Below are positions 1-11,407 of a DNA stretch of 64,000 bases, piece by piece (within the stretch, counting starts at the first letter, position 1; each line of letters begins with the position of its first letter). The DNA comes from Todiramphus chloris collaris. Its lineage: Eukaryota; Chordata; Aves; Coraciiformes; Alcedinidae. The translations under genes were made by a program, and so were the position numbers. The stretch is from positions 14,729,176 to 14,793,175 of the forward strand of contig JANVCC010010406.1 in the NCBI GenBank assembly GCA_025345505.1, given 5' to 3'. Under the pieces are notes generated by a model, which was given only the letters and a program-made list of their open reading frames with translations, ran no database searches and was not told the origin of the DNA.

Positions 1-236
1 TGGGGGGCATTCTGCTTTGTCCTCCAAGTGGCTGCTACGTGTTCCTGGAGCCCTGCTTCCTGGACTCAGCCTGACATAGCCTGCAGATGGGAAGTAGAGA
101 ATAACATCTTTATCTATCATAACCCATGGCTCCTTTTGTCTTATTCTCTCCCTGCGTGCCGTGCTGACAGAGACTGGGGGGAGTAATAGAAGGGCTTGGT
201 GGGCACCTGGTGCTGTGCCAGGGTCAACCCACCACA
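1..236 (-). mobile_element. ERV LTR fragment, antisense, running off the window edge
   Basis: Read on the minus strand, this begins with TGTGGTGGGTTGACC at 236 and continues leftward through a segment containing ATTCTCTACTTCCC (around 90-105). That segment is matched by the plus-strand copy at 317-400, so both pieces belong to one LTR family. The start resembles avian ERVL-type solo LTRs as I remember them; the family name needs a library search. No retroviral coding sequence is visible. The left end is cut by the window. Confidence 0.6.
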
Positions 237-644
237 GGCAGTTTAATGAAAATAAGATGAAGGCAGTTTAGTGAAAAGCAAAGCAAGGCTGTGTGTGCAG
301 AAGAAAAAAAACCCCAAGATTTATTCTCTACTTCCCGTCACCATCAGGGCTGCAAACGTGTAGTGGTTACTCTGAAGGACAAGTGGATGTCCCCCGCCTC
401 CCTGCTTTTTCTAGCTGTTACTGTTGAGCTGATGTCAATATGGTATGGAATATGCCTTTGGTCAGTTTGGGTCAGCTGTCCTGGTTGTGTCCCTTCCCAA
501 GATCCTGGTGCTGTGCAAGCCCTGCTCAGCAGTAGCCACAGCACAGGTGTGTTATCAGCACCTTTCCAGCTCTCAATACAAAGGACAGCACTGGGAGGGA
601 TGCTATGGGGACAGTAACTCCAGCTCAGTCAGACCCAATACACA
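237..644 (+). mobile_element. ERV LTR fragment, opposite orientation to the preceding one
   Basis: This holds a long block typical of avian ERVL-like LTRs: a CAGTTTAATGAAAATAAG segment, the ATTCTCTACTTCCC segment, a 'TATGGTATGGAATATGCCTTTGG' type core near 440-465, and a CA-type end near 644 (CCCAATACACA). It lacks the first roughly 100 bases of the LTR, which are seen in the inverted neighbour. The open frames across 291-711 are chance reading of LTR sequence, not genes. Boundaries are approximate. Confidence 0.65.
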
Positions 645-1844
645 TCCAAAGAAGGGCAACCAGCAGAAAGAGTTTGTGAAAATTATTTGGATTACCTTGA
701 AGAGTAGTTAAAGGAATTTAATATATATAGTTTGTCAGGAAATATACCAAGAGGTTAGGATATTATAGGAATTTTTGGATATTTTGAAGATAATTCTGTG
801 TAGGAAGGAAAGGGGTGATGATGTATAGCAGTTGAACACTATCTTGAAATTACTGAAATTAAATTGAAATTAAAATAGGACATGGTACATTAGACTGTAT
901 TTGGCATGTGAATCTAGAATGGCACGAAGCTTGTTGGCTTGATCTATCGTTTACAGAGAAGTGGAAGAGTAAACAGTATTAGATTAATTCTAGTTCTTGC
1001 CATTTTGCTTTACCTTCAAAAGTGTGGGAACTTAGGTGAGAAAGCAAAGAGAGAACCTTCATCCCTCCTCCGTCCCTTGTGGGGATTGATACAAGAGCAG
1101 GTTTACAAAGATGTGGCCAGAGAACCTCACAAAGATGCAGTTAATTGAATACAAATGTTGGTTCTGGAAGAAACAGTTATAGTTATTCTGCAGTAGCCAA
1201 AAGGAGAAATTCTATACAATGATGTCTTCTGCATCTGAAGATCTGCATCTCTATTGAAGAGACAACCGAAAGCTACAAACAGTACAAGCTGAAGCTCCCA
1301 CTCAGTGCTGCAATAGCAGCCTCCTCTTGCTCTGTTTTGGTTTTTTTATATGCTGCAACTACCTGTTCCTGCTCAGTCTGCTTATAATACCTGAAGGGCT
1401 TGGTATTCTGCGCCTTTGGATTCCCTGATTTTAATAGTCAGTGTTTATTATTACAAAGGAAACTGTGATCTGGAACATGTTAGTCACATCCAAAGGCTCC
1501 TGTGTCATGAACATCAATTATCTTCTTTACAACAATACGATAACATTAAATAGTCAAAAGACTACTCTGTAAGAGGCTGGATTACCCGTTCTCTGTGATT
1601 TTGGTAAATAAGGAAAAACATTATGTGCTTAAACTGCAATGAAGATTTAATTGGCAAAAGGATGTATTTTTTAGGTAGGAGATGTCTTTCTCATATGAAA
1701 TGTAATAAAGATGTACTATGATAAAATGTAATAATTAGATTTCTGACAGACATTGACAATCTTTATTTTGGATGTTTAAAGATGAGATCATACTGGAGTA
1801 TTACATAACAATTCTTTGGGGTTTGTTTTTTAGTTTGGGTTTCT

Positions 1845-1874
1845 GTTTTGTTTTGTTTTGTTTTGTTTTGTTTT
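1845..1874. repeat. (GTTTT)n microsatellite
   Basis: Six uninterrupted GTTTT units, preceded by a T/G-rich lead-in from about 1819. Simple repeat only. Confidence 0.9.
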
Positions 1875-2039
1875 CCCCTGCGAGGGCAACTTAAAGGTTT
1901 GGAAGACAAGCTCTCTTTCTGAATATAAATATCCAGGCATAGGCTATATTAACTTCATTTTGTCCGCTTGGTTCTTTGTAGAGACCAAAACAGTGGAGAG
2001 AGGAAGAAAAATAACTAACATAGGAACGGCTGAGAAAGT

Positions 2040-2150
2040 ATTTCTAATGAAGGGACAAGGGGAAAAAAAGGGAAAAAAAAGGCGGGGGGGGGGGGGGAAA
2101 TGATAGATTGAGAAGAGGAGGAAACTGAAGAGGAAGGGAGAAGGGTTGAA
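2040..2150 (+). repeat. Purine-only-like tract with a 14-G run
   Basis: About 110 bases that are almost entirely A and G, containing two A runs, a run of 14 G at 2084-2097 and then GA-rich sequence. Such tracts can form triplex or quadruplex DNA. The G run is also a likely place for length error or polymorphism. The opposing open frame rich in Phe and Pro at 1944-2183 is a by-product of this composition. Confidence 0.85.
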
Positions 2151-2743
2151 AAGTAGAAAGCCTGTGTATCTGTTCAAAGGCACAGCTTTAAGTAGAGGTA
2201 GGAAAAGCCCTAGTCAACATATTATTTGGGAAGCACTGAAATGTACCTTGCTGACTGCCCTGAAAGCGTATGGGGTTGTACTGAAGATCAAGGCTGTGGA
2301 GGTGTACTGCAACAAAGGGAACTTTTTACAGAAAAAAAATTAAAAAAAAGATAGCCAGCCCCACATTCTGTAGGTTTATAAACCTGAGAACTGTCAGGAG
2401 CAAGCAGGTTTTCAAAGTATTTGACTAGGATCAAGAAGAGCTTGCAAGTGAATTTCTTAGTGACTTCTATTAAACTATGTGTCATTTTACCTTGTTTTAC
2501 CTTAGTGATGTATATGGCAATTCCAGCCTTTCTATGTCAGCACTGTTTAAATGCCTTTTTATTCAGTATCACTTTCAAAGTCATTCTGTCACTTTGTTTA
2601 TGAGTAATACTTAAAATTTATTTTTCTTTAGCTCATCTGAGTTGTTTCTCTCTTTGTAACTGTATCCTTAAGATCAATTTAATAGAACAGATTTGTAACT
2701 AGTCAATGAAGCTCACTCTTTTCTACACTATTTTTATTTTTAG

Positions 2744-2799
2744 GAATGTTGTCTCTGCAATTTGAGAGGTGGTGCATTAAAGCAAACTACTGACAAGAA
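2744..2799 (+). CDS. KDM4C: KDM4C exon: start of the C2HC pre-PHD zinc knuckle
   Basis: A 56-base exon bounded by TTTTTATTTTTAG and GTAAGT. Read in phase 0 it gives ECCLCNLRGGALKQTTDK plus the first two bases (AA) of a Lys codon completed by the next exon. The C-x2-C pair within ECCLC and the LRGGAL signature are characteristic of the KDM4A/B/C pre-PHD knuckle, and the LKQT wording fits KDM4C best from memory of the human protein. The other two ligands (His and Cys) lie in the next exon, so an intron cuts the knuckle in half. KDM4C is a nuclear Fe(II)/2-oxoglutarate demethylase of trimethylated and dimethylated H3K9 and H3K36 (known); its JmjC part is outside this window. The exon is intact and both splice sites are canonical. 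Confidence 0.93.
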
Positions 2800-3263
2800 G
2801 TAAGTAATATATACTTTGTGATTGTATGTACTTGTTTCAAACTTTATTCCCAGTCCAGGCCCATATACAAAACATTTGTAAACCATTACTTGATAGTGTC
2901 TCTTCAAGCTGAATCATTGCAAAATTAAAATTACTTCTTCTGAAATGTGCCACTGGCATTCTGTGAAATAATTAGATGCTAGAATGTACATTTATTTTAT
3001 TTTTTGCACACATTTACTTTTTCCAAATTTTATTCTACTGGTGCATTTGCATGGGCAAATCTTACCAAAATGCAGACTGTATTTTCTTCTTTACTGAAAA
3101 TTTGTAATCATGGAATTTTAGTGCAATACATTTAAACTTCTAGAACAGTATTTATAATTTATTGATTTGTCTCGTAACAAAAAAATTTTAGATTTGGAAG
3201 TGGTTGGGTTTCTTTTAATACCTTTCTATCATACACTGTCAAAATAGTATTGTTGCTATATAT

Positions 3264-3291
3264 ATACCAATGCTATTAACAGCATTGGTAT
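3264..3291. repeat. Perfect 11-bp hairpin with 6-base loop
   Basis: The arms ATACCAATGCT (3264-3274) and AGCATTGGTAT (3281-3291) are exact reverse complements around the loop ATTAAC. They sit in the intron about 465 bases after the exon ending at 2799. The stem is too short for a microRNA precursor; function unknown. Confidence 0.85.
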
Positions 3292-4320
3292 TTTTCTCTG
3301 CACTTGAATGATAGAACGCTAAAAGATAAAAGGAAAAATGTTACTGTTTAATTATTTTTGGAAACCCAACAGTGGAACATTCTTTATGCATTTAGAGTTT
3401 TCTCTTAATTATATTATTTTAGTAACTTAGAAATGTCATGTAGATTTCTTTCTTTAGCCATTTGGAATGTAGTGGTAAGAGATAATCTAGTTGCACCATT
3501 CTTTTTCCCTTACCAGGCACGAATGTATATATCGGTGATTTGTAGTGGGTTACATGACCCTTGTAAATTGTCTAGTTAAGGGAAGCTTTTATGTGAAACT
3601 CACAGACTGTATCTTTTCTTCAGAAAGCATTGATATTGTAACTTTTTTAATGGAGGTTTTGAAAATTCTTGTCTGTTTTTTAGAATTTGCTACTTGCTTT
3701 TCTCACTGAAAAAAAAAAATAGAATTTATCATGCACTTTTGATGTTTGCTAATGATAGATTCCATTTTCCATCTTTGAAAATAAGTACATTTTTTGTAGA
3801 TCAATTAAAATGTTTCATAAATGTTTCATAAGATTTATTCCTACAAAAAAAAAAGATTCACAGAGGTTTGCAAAACATTAGTTTCTCTGCATAACTATAC
3901 CTAAAACATTTAGTGTTGCATTATATCCCTCTATAGGTTAATGTTATGGATCTATGAAAGGAGAGTTCTGTCAAAAATTGCTCAACTCATTTTCCTGTTT
4001 CCATAGCACCTTCCACTTGCTACACATTGTTAAGTCTTTCATCTGTCTTTCAGCATTAACCACCTTTCCAAAATTATAGTAATTTTCAGAGGAGAATATT
4101 CCACCTATATCTTTTTTCTCCAAGTATAAAATCCAACATGTGCTTTCCCTTTCCTTTTTTTTTCCTTCTCACATACTTTTTAGAGATACAGGAGAAGCAT
4201 TACTTATATTTAAAAGCTAATGAATAAAACATTAAGGGGATACCAATTTGCCATATAGGAGAGCTGAGATTATTTCTTTTCAGCAGAACACAGCAATTGT
4301 TTTGAGATCTGTTTTGGAGA

Positions 4321-4401
4321 CTCAACCTGTTAGGTTGAGAGATTGTTTGGGATTGTATGTGCAAGAATGTGTGTATTTCTCAACCTGTTAGGCTGAGAGA
4401 T
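4321..4401. repeat. Two direct copies of a 23-bp hairpin motif, 58 bp apart
   Basis: Copy 1 is at 4321-4343 and copy 2 at 4379-4401. They share CTCAACCTGTTAGG-TGAGAGAT with one difference (T or C). Each copy is itself palindromic: CTCAACCT and AGGTTGAG pair around GTT in copy 1, and copy 2 has one G-T-type mismatch in the stem. I do not recognise the family; it may be a remnant of a small transposon or a local duplication. Confidence 0.8.
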
Positions 4402-5905
4402 GTCAGAGTAGCAAGGTGGGGAAAGATTTATTGAAGAAGCATTTTATTTATAGCATTTCTATCCTATAAAGCTTAGATGGTAAGACGATGTAGTTTTGCA
4501 GGTGGGCAGACAGCAATGAAAAAAAAAATGGTGTTACTGAAAGTTAAAAAGTCTCAAAGCAAGATTTTTTTCTCTAATGTAGAACATAAACTGTCATAAT
4601 AAAATGATAGATCTGTAAGCTTTATCTGCTTTGCTATTTGTGCTGAACTGTGTAACTTGCTAATTAATGTGTGACCTTTACCTACAGTTCTTATTTCACA
4701 CTTTGGCCTATACAACTTTAATGTCAATTGATAGAAGTTTCTTTAGTCCCTGTGTGTCGTATTTTCCAGATATTTTTGTCAAAGATGAGTTATCAAAATA
4801 GCACCATTCTAGTGCAGGAAAGAGAAGTTATTTCTTTTCTCCTGCATCACCTGCTATCCTTCTTAGCTCTAGCCCACATTTGGTTTAATCTGCTAAGATG
4901 CTCATATAATGTGTGCCTCTAAAGATCTACAGAAAGTGGTGTAAGGCAAGCATTTAGGGCTTACAAAAAAGAGCTAATGGAGTAATGTAACAAAATGTAC
5001 TGTGAATGACAGGGAGTAAGTTACATATGCCTCAAGGAACAGAAAGGATTCCCTTTTTTCAGTTATACTAGTTGTGTATCCCCAAAAAGAATTTAGCAGT
5101 TTTCTCAGCAGGCTACTCTTGGTTAATAAAAATGTCATTATCTTCTCTTCACATAAGATGCACTTTCAATATTAATTGCAGACTTTTTTTTTTAGTTTCA
5201 TTTAGCCTTTCTTATTTTGAAATTTATGTATTGAGCTATCATTTGGAGGATACAGCAGTGCTTTCTGATGAGCACAGGAAGCAACTAGCATCACCTGACA
5301 AGCTTCCTGAAGTTGTACTGAAGTCTTACATGTACCACTGGTCCTATGCACTTGGCAGGTTCTTTCATTGCTAAAGAGGTTCCAGTCCATCTTGAGCATT
5401 ACAGTGATAGCTTCATCAGTTTGCTCCTTCTGTGCCTTTTTGGATGTAAAAAGAAGGTCCTGATAGTATGCTTGGTTTTACACTTAGATATGTGTGACTG
5501 TGATCATGTGTGTTGCCTAAGTGTACTCAGGTCTAACTAATAGTAATCCAAAATCCTGTAGGTGATAAATTACACTTAAGTCAAATGTTGTGGTCCTTAC
5601 ATGTGCCCTGGATATCACAGCTACCAAACCTTGCACTTAATAAATGAAACATCAAAGATGCTTAAATAAATGTTGCAATAAAACCTCAGTCTGAAATTAC
5701 GTTTACACAAAGTGATAGTGTTTTGAGGTTTGTTAAATATGTTTCAAAGAAGCATAGGACATCCTAATAAAGAAGTATCTAGAGACGGTTGCCTTGAAAA
5801 AAACCAAAAACAATGAACAAACACACAACAAGTAATGAAACATCTTCAACGCTTGTATTTCTATGGGTTTTTTTGGTGGTATTCTTGACTTGCCACTTTT
5901 CACAG

Positions 5906-6014
5906 ATGGGCACACATAATATGTGCAATTGCCATCCCAGAAGTCAGATTTGGTGATGTCACAGAACGTACACCAATAGACACTAGCAGAATACCTTTGC
6001 AAAGATTAAAATTG
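5906..6014 (+). CDS. KDM4C: KDM4C exon: end of C2HC knuckle and linker to PHD2
   Basis: A 109-base exon with acceptor TTTTCACAG and donor GTGAGT. Its first A completes the Lys codon of the previous exon; 36 codons follow, from [15 protein letters not shown] to IPLQRLKL, ending in phase 0. The H-x2-C pair in WAHIIC supplies the remaining two zinc ligands of the C2HC knuckle. The EVRF...ERT...IPLQRLKL pattern is diagnostic of the KDM4A/B/C extended PHD region. No ORF-based gene finder would see this exon easily because it is read through a phase-2 junction. Compared with human KDM4C as I remember it, several Val/Met positions are Ile and the segment after RF differs ([13 protein letters not shown]). 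The frame is open and the splice sites are good, so this is a working exon and not a relic. It is separated from the next exon by 45.7 kb. Confidence 0.92.
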
Positions 6015-9000
6015 GTGAGTAATACATTCATACATGCTTCTTATATTCTTTGCTACTAAGTTGTTCCGATGTTTGAAATGTGTTAAAAATTTGTATTGTG
6101 ATGATTATAGAGCAGTAAAATATGTTTAAGGTAAGGAATAAAAAACCAGGCTTTTCTCAACATGGATTTTTTGACATACAACGTCAATTCATTAGCACTG
6201 TTAACAGCCTTTGGTATTTATTGAAAGAAGTTCAAACCTGCCATCCACTAAAAGAAGAATAACAAATTTGACCAATGTCAACTGTGAAAATTTCAGTTTT
6301 GGAACTGTATTGGTGATGAAAGTGTTAAAACTCAGATGGGATATCACACAGTACGCATTTGAGAGGTCTTTTTTGTTACATATTTTTGCCTCAAGAAACT
6401 ACAGAGGTAAAAGGATGTATGGTCGGTCTGTTACATGGTATCTCTTCCATGTGGATGTTGAAAAATGTGGACAAAACATATCACTCATTATACTGGATGA
6501 AAAAAACCTTACTTCCTGAGGAATTTCTAAAGCTGATGGAAATCATAAATAAAAGTGCATCAGTTTCTAACAAACAGCTGCACTCCATGTTACATCTAGA
6601 ATAACAGCATCATTCAAGAATGTTCATGTACACAAGGTTATGCATAAGTGCTATGTTATACAAGAATAACTTGTCAGTGTGTGCATCACTCTGATGTTAT
6701 CTAATAGAAAGTGATTAGCAGCCCATTCAAAATTTTAGGGAAAAATTGCCATCAGTTTTCTGGATCTGCCCCACAATATTTCCAAAGAGGCTCTTAGTCT
6801 ACCTGACCTTGTATTTGCTGATTTTAGACTATTAATCTCTTTATTACATTTTCATTTAATTTCATTTATTTATTTTCTTTTCATTTCATTCATTATTCTT
6901 TTGTGTTTTGTAGCTGTAGTTCTAAATGTAGAGGTGCATCTTTAAATGAATTAAATTGACAGCCTGTCCTTCAAATATTAATCTGTTCCAAAATTTTGTT
7001 CAAAATTGTTTTTTTTTTTTTCACATGTCCTTTTAAAAATACAGTAAGATGTATTTCAAAAGAGAATGTCTAACTTATTATTAAAAAATATCTTCCTTAT
7101 CTAAAAACAAAACCAGTAGAAGCACAGGGAATTAATTGAATATGTTAATTCTTGTTTTCTGAGATCTTAAACAGTTCATAGATATGTCTCTATTTGGAAA
7201 CTGTTAATTCAGGGGTTGAAAACAGAAATATTTAATTTAACAGATGTTGCAATTCATTCTCTGGCTGTGCATGACTTGAACTGTGTAGGAGTAACAGGAG
7301 CCTTTTGGAGAAGGCTTGAATTAATTTTGAATTATTGATTATGAACGTATGGAGCCAGAATTTATGAAGCTACATGATTTAGAATTCCTAAGTAATTTCT
7401 GCTGAATATGAAGCAATTATGTGAGACAGTTATTTATAACTGAAAGTTTTTTTTCTATTATTTCCTTCAGTTGATAGAAGATTGCATAGTGTTTTTCAGT
7501 TCCTGAAGCTGCCTTCAATGTAAAATGACATTGAAGCAGTACAGATTGTATTAAGCTGTATATATATATATATTTATATACACACACCCTTTTGGTCTCC
7601 CCTGAGTCCCTCAGTGTTTAGCAATGTAGTACTTGCTTTTCTTAACACTGTTTTTTCAAGTTAAAAGAATTTGTATATTTGAGTAGACTGAGTGTTGTGA
7701 TGATGAAACTCAGCTGAATAAAATAAAAATGGAGAGGCAGGGTGCTTTATAACAGCCATAAATGTACTATCACTGAAGGTACTGGACAGCCTTACTATGA
7801 GAAAAGGAAACACTATAATCCTGGTTTGGCTTATTAAACCTTACTTTTCCAGGACTTCATTTCTGACATTGGATTTATAATGAAATAGCTATGTTTGTAA
7901 TAATTTAAGGAAAGTAGGTAGTTTCACCATTTCAAAAGGTGCTATAATGATTGACTGTCGATAGACCAATAAAATGCTGCTCCTTGGGTAAAGGAGCAGA
8001 GAAAAATCTGCTCTAAAACCACCAGCAGTATATCTGCTGTTGAATTTTAGCATTTGTTGCAAATAAGTTTCTGAATCTCATGGTTTTAATCTGCTGTTTC
8101 ACAGTGAATACCCTAGCTAAACTAAGTCTCCTGAACAACCTATTAGATACTTCTTCTAAATTATTTCTCTTGTTTCCTGAAACATAGGGTTCCTACTTCT
8201 CTAAAGACGTTGCTGTCAATAACCTTGTGTATATATGCCAAATCATTCTCAAATCAAATGTAATCTTTATGTTAGTCTTTACTTCCTGACTATTCATGCT
8301 ACAGAATAACAATTATTCTCTCATACCCCCTGGCACTGGGGTTTTTGCCTTGGGGCAACCCCAGGAATTGCATCCAATTCTGTTTGTTTCTCTAGGAACT
8401 CCTGTCCCTTCTTCCCCCAACTTGGCCCCACTTCCATTCTTATCTTTCATTCCTCCCCATTGTCATATATTCAATACTTTGGAGTAGACAATTGCTACAA
8501 TCTGTCTTACTTTTAATTTCTGTAAAAGCATACTGAGTGATTTACACTTTGGTGTTAGCTCTGGGAATCTGCAAGCAATTGATTCAAGCCCTTTTTTTCC
8601 CCTTTAAAATTGTAGGAATTGCCAATACTGCTCTTCAGCAGCCAATTCCTGCAACACAGCTATCCTGTGTTATGGATATCTTTGTTATAAGTATCCATCG
8701 TTCAAAGCCTGAGAGTGTTCATTGTATAAGCAAAGGCAAATTTTGTACATTGTTGATACTGAGCCGTCAGAAACAATATGTTTTTAAAAAATACATTTTG
8801 GGGCCTATCTTTAAAATGCTCTTTATATTAAAGCACGGGATAGCTAACAAATGTGGGCTGTCCTACTATGTCATCTCTCCTTTACAAAATTTGGTATGTG
8901 TTTTGAATTTTTTTAAAAGACCGGAAAACAATGTAATAAAAATATAAAGGGATATATTCCATTCGAGTGTGCAGTGATACCAGAATTAGATCTTACAATG

Positions 9001-10577
9001 TAGGAGCAAATAGTTTAAATTGTTTTAAATGTTTCTCTTTGCATTCCTGGATTCTCCCTTCCTCCTTCCCCTCCTTTTTTTCTCCTTCCCACCCTTCTTC
9101 ACGTCACTTTCTCTGAAACAGTAAGAAACCCAAATAAGCAGAACATCTTCTGTTTTCAGAGATCTGTAAAGGCTGAGCTGACATTTTCTTTAATGTATCA
9201 TCTACAAAGGAATATTAAAGGAAATAAAAAGTCAAATGTTTTCTTTTTGACAAATTAAATAGCATCTGTGCAAATATGAACATATTGGTATGCTGTTTTT
9301 TATTGCTTAGCCAGAACATATACTGATTGCCGTTAAATAGTTTTAATTCACTAGACATTTTGGATTGGAATCAGAGTGTTTCCTGTCAATCTTTCCATTA
9401 TTAAATATACAGTTTATACTCATTTCTTCCAGAATAGAAGTCAGTATTTGTGTTATGCTTACAGTGGATCATAGCTTTAACATTGTTTTATGCAACTGTT
9501 TCATGTTTGCAAGTTGGTGAGATTTTTTTAAAATGATAAAATACTTTGATAGTTCCCTAGCTTTTTTCAATGAGTTATGTGTCATTTTCCATCATTGCTG
9601 AAAATTTACATGAAATGAAATGTTCATTAAAAATTAATTCTTTTGAAAATTATTCCATAATGCTAGTGGATGAAAACAGTCTATATCAATGCTAAGAGAA
9701 AATGTTGGTGCTTTGTCTTTCACAGGTGAATGTGAAATAAAATAATGTGATACATTCTGTGTTGAAATAAAACAGGTTGTGTTATCAGTTATATCTCAGG
9801 AGTGTATGCCCATTAAATCGATGGAATCTAGCTGACCTTTCATGTGAAAGCAAAAGGCCTCCCAGTCAGCTGTAACCTGTAGTTTCTTCACTGTACCTCT
9901 CTGTGGCTATGCCTTTTCACTTTTTTTGAAATTTCTTTGAAATTCACACAAATGAGCTTGTTCTGGTCTTTTCTGTCAGAGTCATGCTTACTTCCTTCAT
10001 TTGAGGTTCAGCCCAGATGGTCATATCCATCAAACACATTGAGTTCCAATAGCCATGTAGAATGACAATTCGTGATTATCAAGTATGGATTCAGATGTTT
10101 ATGCACAGGTTCTAAAAGGATATGGCTGGAGGGATATACTCTACCATATCACACATTTTAACAGAGTATTTTACATAAACTGAAATGTGCTAGCAGCTTT
10201 GCAGACTATTTTAGATGATCTCTGCCCCAGTTGTAGGCAAGTTTTAACAGCTATATGAGCAATCATGAAAAGACAGGAAATACACACGTGACAACTTAAA
10301 TGGTGGTTAATCACAGTGGAAATGTAGGTGCAAATAAAAGGGAGCCAAAGTTGGTGACAAATCATGGTATGGATGGGTACCATGTAAAATTTAACTGAAG
10401 ACATCGCCAGAGTTTCAGCTGTTGACAATTTGGAACAATTTTGTGATTAGGAGTAGAGTTTGTGTCATGAAGAGTGTGGTATCAGCTCCATACCAACATA
10501 GTTTTAACAGCATCCAACAGTTTATCCAGAGCAAATAGAATTTAAGTTTCTAGCTCAGTTTAGCTTTTTTTTTAATT
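6015..10577 (+). other. KDM4C: First 4.6 kb of the 45.7-kb KDM4C intron, no gene seen
   Basis: Starts with the donor GTGAGT. AT-rich unique sequence with low-complexity patches, for example a TTTCATTTA-rich stretch near 6846-6895, a (TA)n/(CA)n tract near 7559 and a C/T-rich stretch near 9053-9105. The largest open frame (8537-8947, 136 codons) has no recognisable motif and low-complexity AT-driven composition. I found no recognisable mobile element here. Confidence 0.7.
7559..7587. repeat. (TA)n/(CA)n microsatellite
   Basis: About seven TA units, an interruption TTTATATA, then a short ACACACAC run. Confidence 0.85.
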
Positions 10578-10661
10578 TATGCTGGGTTCAGGAACACATG
10601 GATCAGGATCAAAGGCAGAATGGACAGAGTCCTCCTTAGATGTTGGCCATTGAAGAAGAGA
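10578..10661 (+). mobile_element. ERV LTR, left part, split by a CR1
   Basis: From GCTGGGTTCAGGAACACATGG to CATTGAAGAAGAGA this matches the uninterrupted LTR copy near 31153-31256. The match stops at 10661 where a CR1 begins and resumes after it. The far left portion of the LTR is missing or too diverged to see. No coding sequence. Confidence 0.75.
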
Positions 10662-11407
10662 ACCATAGAATCATAGAATGGCTTGCATTGGAAGGAACCT
10701 TAAAGACCATCTAGCTCCAATCCCCCTGCTATGGGCAAGGACACCTCCCACTAGACCAGGCTGCTGAGAGCCTCATCCAGCCTGGTCTTAAACACTTCCA
10801 GGGATGAGGCATCCAGAGCTTCTCTGGGCAGCCTGTTCCAGTGTCTCACCAACCTCGTAGTAAAAAACTTCTTCCTAATGTCTAACATAAATGTACCCTG
10901 CTGTAGTTTCAAACCGTTATTCCTTGCCCTATCACCACATGTCCCTCTAAAAAGTCCTTTCCCAGCTTTCTTGTGGGCCTCCTTCAGGCTGCTAACTGGT
11001 CTCCCCAGAGCCTTCTCTTCTTCAGGCTGAGCAGACCCAACTCCTTCAGACTGTCCTTGTAGAAGACGTGCTCCATCCTTTTTGTGGCCCTCTTGTGGCC
11101 CTCTTCTGGACCCTCTCCAACAGATCCATGTCCTTCTTGTGCTGAGGGTTCAGAAACTGAACTCAGTACTTCAGGTGGGGTCTCACAAGAGTGGAGGGGC
11201 AGAATCACCTCCCTTGAACTGCTGTCCACACTTCTTTTGATGCAGCCCAGGATACAGTTGGTGGTTTGGGCTGCCAGTGCATGTTTCTGGCTCATGTTAA
11301 GCATTTATTTCCTGCATACACACCCCCAAGTCCTTCTCTGCAGGACTGGTCTCAATCCACTCATCAGACAGCCTGTATTTGTGCTTGGGCTTGCCCTGCC
11401 CCAGGAA
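10662..11407 (-). mobile_element. CR1 LINE, antisense, 5'-truncated, inserted in an LTR
   Basis: The low-coordinate end, ACCATAGAATCATAGAATGG, is the reverse complement of the CR1 3' tail. The body then reads through the CR1 3' UTR and the C-terminal end of the reverse-transcriptase ORF (on the minus strand: ALAAQTTNCILGCIKRSV near 11284-11231 and LGLLSLKKRRLWGDQL near 11025-10990). Intact CR1 protein continues between these; here stops and indels break it. The 5' end is near 11407. Only about 0.75 kb of the 4-kb element remains, typical of 5' truncation during target-primed insertion. Confidence 0.92.

Larger units (their letters stand above)
645..2743 (+). other. KDM4C: KDM4C intron (3' part), no gene seen
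   Basis: AT-rich intronic sequence upstream of the first exon in the window. I looked here for the preceding KDM4C exon, which should encode the end of the first PHD finger (a CARCKRNAW-like peptide), and did not find it; it must lie further upstream. The intron ends with a T-rich tract and the acceptor TTTTTATTTTTAG at 2743. Apart from the simple repeats listed separately, I see nothing else. Confidence 0.6.
2800..5905 (+). other. KDM4C: KDM4C intron, 3106 bases, no gene seen
   Basis: A phase-2 intron with donor GTAAGT and acceptor TTTTCACAG. AT-rich and apparently free of CR1 or LTR sequence. It contains two small inverted-repeat features listed separately (3264-3291 and 4321-4401). The short open frames (4728-4922, 5072-5374 and others) have no recognisable domain and look like chance. 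Confidence 0.85.

Noticed and set aside
4321-4401. The hairpin pair as a microRNA precursor
   Set aside because: The stems are only 8 bp and there is no longer paired arm around them.
8537-8947. A 136-codon open frame in the large intron
   Set aside because: No recognisable domain, AT-driven composition and no splice-site or neighbouring support. One frame of this length is expected by chance in this much sequence.
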